NCBI RefSeq assembly: GCF_025564085.1
Contig: NZ_JAMGZJ010000070.1
Span: forward strand, 62,001-126,000
DNA: 64,000 bases
Source of the DNA: Silvania confinis
GTDB lineage: Bacteria; Pseudomonadota; Gammaproteobacteria; Enterobacterales; Enterobacteriaceae
Direction of reading: 5' to 3'
This document shows, in pieces, positions 60,338 through 64,000 of the stretch. Made by a program: the position numbers and the translations under genes. The notes beneath the pieces are model-generated. The model did no database searches. It was not told the DNA's origin and saw only the letters and a program-made list of their open reading frames with translations. The number at the start of each line of letters is the position of its first letter. The first letter of the stretch is position 1.

Positions 60338-60640
60338 ATGATGAAGCGCGTAATGTTAATGGTACTTCCCGCGTTGCTGGTTGGTTGCGCGGTTCAGGAC
60401 ATTGAACCGACGCAAAAGGCGCAAACCCACAAAGTCAGCCCGGTGCGTTCGCTGGATATGGAGCAGTTGTGTAAGGATCAGGCGGCCAAGCGCTACAATA
60501 CCGGTGCGCAAAAAATCGACGTGACCGCATTTGAACAGTTCCAGGGGAGCTATGAAATGCAGGGCTTCACTGCTCGCAATGAGAGTTTCATCTGTTCTTT
60601 TGACCCTGAGGGGCATTTTTTACATCTTTCGATGCGTTAA
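60338..60640 (+). CDS. ysaB: Small lipoprotein YsaB
   Basis: The 100-aa protein has a lipoprotein signal with the lipobox LLVGC (Cys17), so it is anchored to a membrane by a lipid. The rest matches E. coli YsaB: VRSLDMEQLCKDQAAKRYN, KIDVTAFEQFQGSYEMQG and the end DPEGHFLHLSMR. Its function is unknown. Two adjacent ATGs (60338 and 60341) are possible; AGGGCGAT lies upstream. It lies next to glyQ, as in E. coli. Confidence 0.92.
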   Translation: MMKRVMLMVLPALLVGCAVQDIEPTQKAQTHKVSPVRSLDMEQLCKDQAAKRYNTGAQKIDVTAFEQFQGSYEMQGFTARNESFICSFDPEGHFLHLSMR

Positions 60641-60799
60641 GGCGACGGTGTGATAGGGCTGGCGGTCTCCTGCGGGCGCTGTCAGCAATGCTTATTTCCC
60701 AATTTTCCCTAAACAGCCCCGTTTCGTACTGTATATCTTACGGTCAGCGGGTATACTGATCCCTTCCTTTAAAACCACACGTATCCAGCACGAAATCCT

Positions 60800-61711
60800 A
60801 TGCAAAAGTTTGATACTAAGACCTTCCAGGGCTTGATCCTGACCTTACAGGATTACTGGGCTCGTCAGGGCTGCACCATCGTTCAACCATTGGACATGGA
60901 AGTTGGCGCCGGCACTTCACACCCGATGACCAGCCTGCGTGCGTTGGGGCCAGAGCCGATGGCAACCGCCTATGTGCAGCCATCCCGCCGTCCAACTGAC
61001 GGCCGCTATGGCGAAAACCCGAACCGCTTACAGCACTACTATCAGTTCCAGGTGGTGATTAAGCCTTCTCCGGACAATATTCAGGAGCTGTATCTGGGCT
61101 CGCTGAAAGAGCTGGGCTTGGATCCGACTATCCACGACATTCGCTTTGTGGAAGATAACTGGGAAAACCCAACGCTGGGTGCCTGGGGTCTGGGCTGGGA
61201 AGTGTGGCTGAACGGCATGGAAGTGACGCAGTTCACCTACTTCCAGCAGGTTGGCGGTCTGGAGTGTAAGCCGATTACCGGCGAGATCACTTACGGCCTG
61301 GAACGTATGGCGATGTACATTCAGGGCGTAGACAGCGTTTACGACCTGGTCTGGAGCGACGGCCCGCTGGGTAAAACCACCTACGGCGACGTGTTCCATC
61401 AGAACGAAGTGGAACAATCCACCTATAACTTCGAATACGCCGACGTCGACTTCCTCTTCACCTGCTTCGAGCAGTACGAGAAAGAAGCTCAGCAGTTGCT
61501 GGCGCTGGAAACTCCGCTGCCACTGCCAGCTTACGAACGTATTCTGAAGGCCGCCCACAGCTTCAACCTGCTGGACGCCCGTAAAGCGATCTCCGTAACT
61601 GAACGTCAGCGCTACATTTTGCGTATCCGCACGCTGACCAAAGCCGTTGCAGAAGCTTACTACGCGTCCCGTGAAGCCCTTGGCTTCCCGATGTGCAACC
61701 GAAACAAATAA
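60800..61711 (+). CDS. glyQ: Glycyl-tRNA synthetase alpha subunit GlyQ
   Basis: GlyQ is the catalytic subunit of the alpha2beta2 glycyl-tRNA synthetase. The 303-aa class II core has motif 2 and neighbouring blocks in [34 protein letters not shown], here [14 protein letters not shown] and [12 protein letters not shown], and motif 3 in [17 protein letters not shown]. coli length. It is followed after 9 bases by glyS in one operon. The bacterial heterotetrameric form is typical of Gammaproteobacteria. Confidence 0.98.
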   Translation: MQKFDTKTFQGLILTLQDYWARQGCTIVQPLDMEVGAGTSHPMTSLRALGPEPMATAYVQPSRRPTDGRYGENPNRLQHYYQFQVVIKPSPDNIQELYLGSLKELGLDPTIHDIRFVEDNWENPTLGAWGLGWEVWLNGMEVTQFTYFQQVGGLECKPITGEITYGLERMAMYIQGVDSVYDLVWSDGPLGKTTYGDVFHQNEVEQSTYNFEYADVDFLFTCFEQYEKEAQQLLALETPLPLPAYERILKAAHSFNLLDARKAISVTERQRYILRIRTLTKAVAEAYYASREALGFPMCNRNK

Positions 61712-61720
61712 GAGGCGGCC

Positions 61721-63790
61721 ATGTCTGAGAAAACTTTCCTGGTGGAAATCGGCACCGAAGAGCTGCCACCAAAAGCCCTGTGCAGCCTGGCGGAATCCTT
61801 TGCTGCGAACGTGACGGCAGAGCTGGACAGTGCTGGCCTCGCGCACGGCAAGGTTGAGTGGTTTGCTGCCCCGCGCCGTCTGGCGCTGAAAGTGGCAGCG
61901 CTGGCTGCTGCACAGCCGGATCGCGAAGTCGAAAAACGCGGCCCGGCGATCGCCCAGGCGTTTGACGCCGAAGGCAAAGCGAGCAAAGCGGCAGAAGGCT
62001 GGGCGCGTGGCTGCGGTATCACCGTTGACCAGGCCGAACGTCTGACCACCGACAAAGGCGAGTGGCTGCTGTATCGCGCGCATGTTAAAGGTGAAAGCGC
62101 AGAAGCGCTGCTGCCAAACATGATCGCCACGTCACTGGCAAAACTGCCGATCCCGAAACTGATGCGCTGGGGTGCAAGCGACGTCCACTTCGTGCGTCCG
62201 GTTCACACCGTGACCCTGCTGCTCGGCGATGCGCTGATCCCGGCTACCATTCTGGGTGTAACCTCCGATCGCGTGATCCGCGGCCATCGCTTTATGGGCG
62301 AGCCAGAGTTCACCATCGATAACGCCGATCAGTATCCGGCCATCCTGCTGGAGCGCGGCAAAGTCATTGCTGACTACGAACTGCGTAAAGCCAAAATTAA
62401 AGCAGACGCGGAAGAAGCGGCACGCCAGATTGGCGGTAATGCCGATCTGAGCGACAGCCTGCTGGAAGAAGTGACCTCGCTGGTTGAGTGGCCAGTGGTG
62501 CTGACCGCGAAGTTCGAAGAGAAATTCCTCGCGGTGCCATCCGAAGCGCTGGTACACACCATGAAGGGTGACCAGAAGTACTTCCCGGTCTACGCTAACG
62601 ACGGCAAACTGCTGCCTAACTTTATCTTCGTGGCGAATATCGAATCGAAAGATCCGATTCAGATTATCTCCGGTAACGAGAAAGTGGTGCGTCCGCGTCT
62701 GGCGGATGCCGAGTTCTTCTTTAATACCGACCGTAAAAAGCGTCTGGAAGATCATCTTCCGCGTCTGCAAACCGTACTGTTCCAGCAGCAGCTGGGTACG
62801 CTGCGCGACAAGACCGATCGTATTGCGGAGCTGTCCGGCTGGATTGCCCGTGAAATCGGTGCCGACGTTAACCACGCGACCCGTGCAGGCCTGCTGTCCA
62901 AGTGCGACCTGATGACCAACATGGTGTTCGAATTTACCGACACCCAGGGCGTAATGGGCATGCACTACGCGCGCTTCGATGGTGAAGCGGAAGACGTGGC
63001 CGTGGCGTTGAACGAACAGTATCAGCCGCGCTTTGCCGGTGATGAACTGCCGTCTAACCCGGTGGCGTGCGCGGTTGCGATTGCCGACAAGATGGACACC
63101 CTCGCGGGTATCTTCGGCATCGGCCAGCATCCGAAGGGCGACAAAGATCCCTTTGCGCTGCGTCGTGCTGCGCTGGGCGTGCTGCGTATCATCGTTGAGA
63201 AGAACCTGTCTCTGGATCTGCAGACCCTGACCGAAGAAGCGGTACGTCTGTATGGCGATAAGCTGACTAACGCCAAGGTTGTGGATGAGGTGATCGACTT
63301 TATGCTGGGCCGTTTCCGCGCCTGGTATCAGGACGAAGGCTACACCGTCGACACCATTCAGGCGGTGCTCGCACGTCGTCCGACCCGTCCGGCCGATTTC
63401 GATGCCCGTATGAAAGCCGTTTCGCACTTCCGTACCCTGGAAGCAGCATCTGCGCTGGCTGCGGCCAACAAGCGTGTTTCTAACATTCTAGCGAAATCTG
63501 ACGATCAGCTTAACGACCGCGTGAACGCTGCCGTACTGAAAGAGCCAGAAGAAGTGGCGCTGGCGCTGCAGGTTGTGGTGCTGCGCGACAAGCTGGAACC
63601 GCTGTTCGCAGAAGGTCGCTACCAGGAAGCGCTGGTGGAGCTGGCGGAACTGCGTGAGCCGGTCGATGCGTTCTTCGAAAAAGTGATGGTCAACGTGGAA
63701 GACAAAGCCTTGCGCGTTAACCGTCTGTCGATGCTCGAAAAACTGCGTGAGCTGTTCCTGCGCGTCGCGGATATTTCGCTGCTGCAGTAA
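61721..63790 (+). CDS. glyS: Glycyl-tRNA synthetase beta subunit GlyS
   Basis: GlyS binds tRNA-Gly and supports the catalytic alpha subunit. The 689-aa protein has the N-terminal beta-subunit domain ([20 protein letters not shown]), an HD-domain-like middle part ([32 protein letters not shown]) and a C-terminal anticodon-binding domain ending [18 protein letters not shown]. coli length. GGCGGCC-type ribosome site is poor, but coupling to glyQ is likely. A terminator follows. Confidence 0.98.
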   Translation: MSEKTFLVEIGTEELPPKALCSLAESFAANVTAELDSAGLAHGKVEWFAAPRRLALKVAALAAAQPDREVEKRGPAIAQAFDAEGKASKAAEGWARGCGITVDQAERLTTDKGEWLLYRAHVKGESAEALLPNMIATSLAKLPIPKLMRWGASDVHFVRPVHTVTLLLGDALIPATILGVTSDRVIRGHRFMGEPEFTIDNADQYPAILLERGKVIADYELRKAKIKADAEEAARQIGGNADLSDSLLEEVTSLVEWPVVLTAKFEEKFLAVPSEALVHTMKGDQKYFPVYANDGKLLPNFIFVANIESKDPIQIISGNEKVVRPRLADAEFFFNTDRKKRLEDHLPRLQTVLFQQQLGTLRDKTDRIAELSGWIAREIGADVNHATRAGLLSKCDLMTNMVFEFTDTQGVMGMHYARFDGEAEDVAVALNEQYQPRFAGDELPSNPVACAVAIADKMDTLAGIFGIGQHPKGDKDPFALRRAALGVLRIIVEKNLSLDLQTLTEEAVRLYGDKLTNAKVVDEVIDFMLGRFRAWYQDEGYTVDTIQAVLARRPTRPADFDARMKAVSHFRTLEAASALAAANKRVSNILAKSDDQLNDRVNAAVLKEPEEVALALQVVVLRDKLEPLFAEGRYQEALVELAELREPVDAFFEKVMVNVEDKALRVNRLSMLEKLRELFLRVADISLLQ

Positions 63791-63828
63791 CCGTGCTTCT
63801 GCCCGGTATTACCCGGGACGACAGCTGC

Positions 63829-63853
63829 TAAAACCCGCTTCGGCGGGTTTTTT
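63829..63853 (+). terminator. Terminator after glyS
   Basis: AACCCGC pairs with GCGGGTT around TTCG and is followed by a run of T (about six). It lies 40 bases after the glyS stop and ends the glyQS operon. Confidence 0.94.
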
Positions 63854-64000
63854 TATGCTTGAAACGGTCAATAAAAAACCGCTATGCTACCCCTCGTTAA
63901 CTTTCCTCCCTGGAGCGCATCCCGAAAATGAACAATCACGACTGATGAATTTCACTCCTTGCTAAACGCTAATGCGTCAGCAGGGGATGCTTACATTTCA
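63854..64000. other. Tail after glyS; start of next intergenic region
   Basis: These 147 bases carry no recognisable gene. In E. coli the next items are hokA and cspA, but no hok-like or cspA leader sequence can be seen before the window ends. A short frame begins at 63747 and runs to 63965, but it overlaps the glyS end and the terminator and looks random. Confidence 0.5.

Noticed and set aside
61028-62083. 351-aa frame opposite glyQ and glyS
   Set aside because: It crosses the junction of two certain genes on the other strand and has no start signal.

Overview
This window is a stretch of conserved Enterobacteriaceae chromosome. Gene order and near-identical proteins match the E. coli/Salmonella segment that runs from the LPS core locus (waa) through kbl-tdh, yibQ-envC-gpmM, secB-gpsA-cysE, lld, mtl, selAB, aldB, avtA, malS, bax and xyl to glyQS. 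The Salmonella-like outer-core genes, the absence of yiaKLMNOPQRS, yiaVW and yiaAB, and an added GH127/GPH cassette suggest an Enterobacter, Lelliottia or Leclercia-type organism. The exact genus cannot be fixed by reading alone. No tRNA, rRNA, CRISPR array, prophage or insertion sequence was seen.

Layout. 1-10.2 kb plus hldD: LPS core biosynthesis. The start of waaA faces away from a waaQ-waaG-waaP-GT8-GT8-waaK operon that carries a JUMPstart/ops leader. It converges on hldD-waaF-waaC-waaL. 11.3-13.6 kb: kbl-tdh (threonine catabolism). 13.8 kb: waaH, an outlying core-decorating glycosyltransferase. 14.8-18.6 kb: yibQ-envC-gpmM on the minus strand. 18.9-22.5 kb: yibN-grxC-secB-gpsA-cysE, then trmL. 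22.5-26.4 kb: lldPRD (L-lactate) with two matching LldR operators. 26.4-30.6 kb: yibL and mtlADR (mannitol) with a run of CRP sites. 31.2-33.4 kb: yibI-yibH and yibF. 33.5-36.7 kb: selA-selB (selenocysteine), with an unassigned ROK kinase converging on selB. 37.8-41.1 kb: aldB, yiaU and yiaT. 41.2-45.6 kb: an accessory cassette of a GH127 beta-L-arabinofuranosidase-like enzyme, a GPH sugar transporter and a divergent AraC regulator. 45.7-50.9 kb: ysaA, avtA, malS (with MalT boxes) and bax. 50.9-59.1 kb: the xylose regulon xylR, xylFGH and xylAB. 59.2-63.8 kb: wecH, ysaB, glyQ and glyS, then a short tail.

How the genes work together. HldD supplies L,D-heptose; WaaC, WaaF and WaaQ add heptoses; WaaP phosphorylates; WaaG and the two GT8 enzymes build the hexose backbone; WaaK adds the GlcNAc branch; WaaL ligates O antigen; WaaH may modify HepIII. 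waaB, waaY, waaZ and waaS homologues are not in the locus, so the predicted core is simpler than that of Salmonella. The sugar regions (lactate, mannitol, maltodextrin, xylose, probable arabinosides) each sit beside a recognisable regulator or operator.

Most of the window is ordinary core genome, and I found no clearly new system. The best candidates for a second look are the GH127/GPH/AraC cassette, the ROK kinase lacking its zinc motif, the rhodanese YibN with no cysteine in its active-site loop, and several well-preserved operator arrays.
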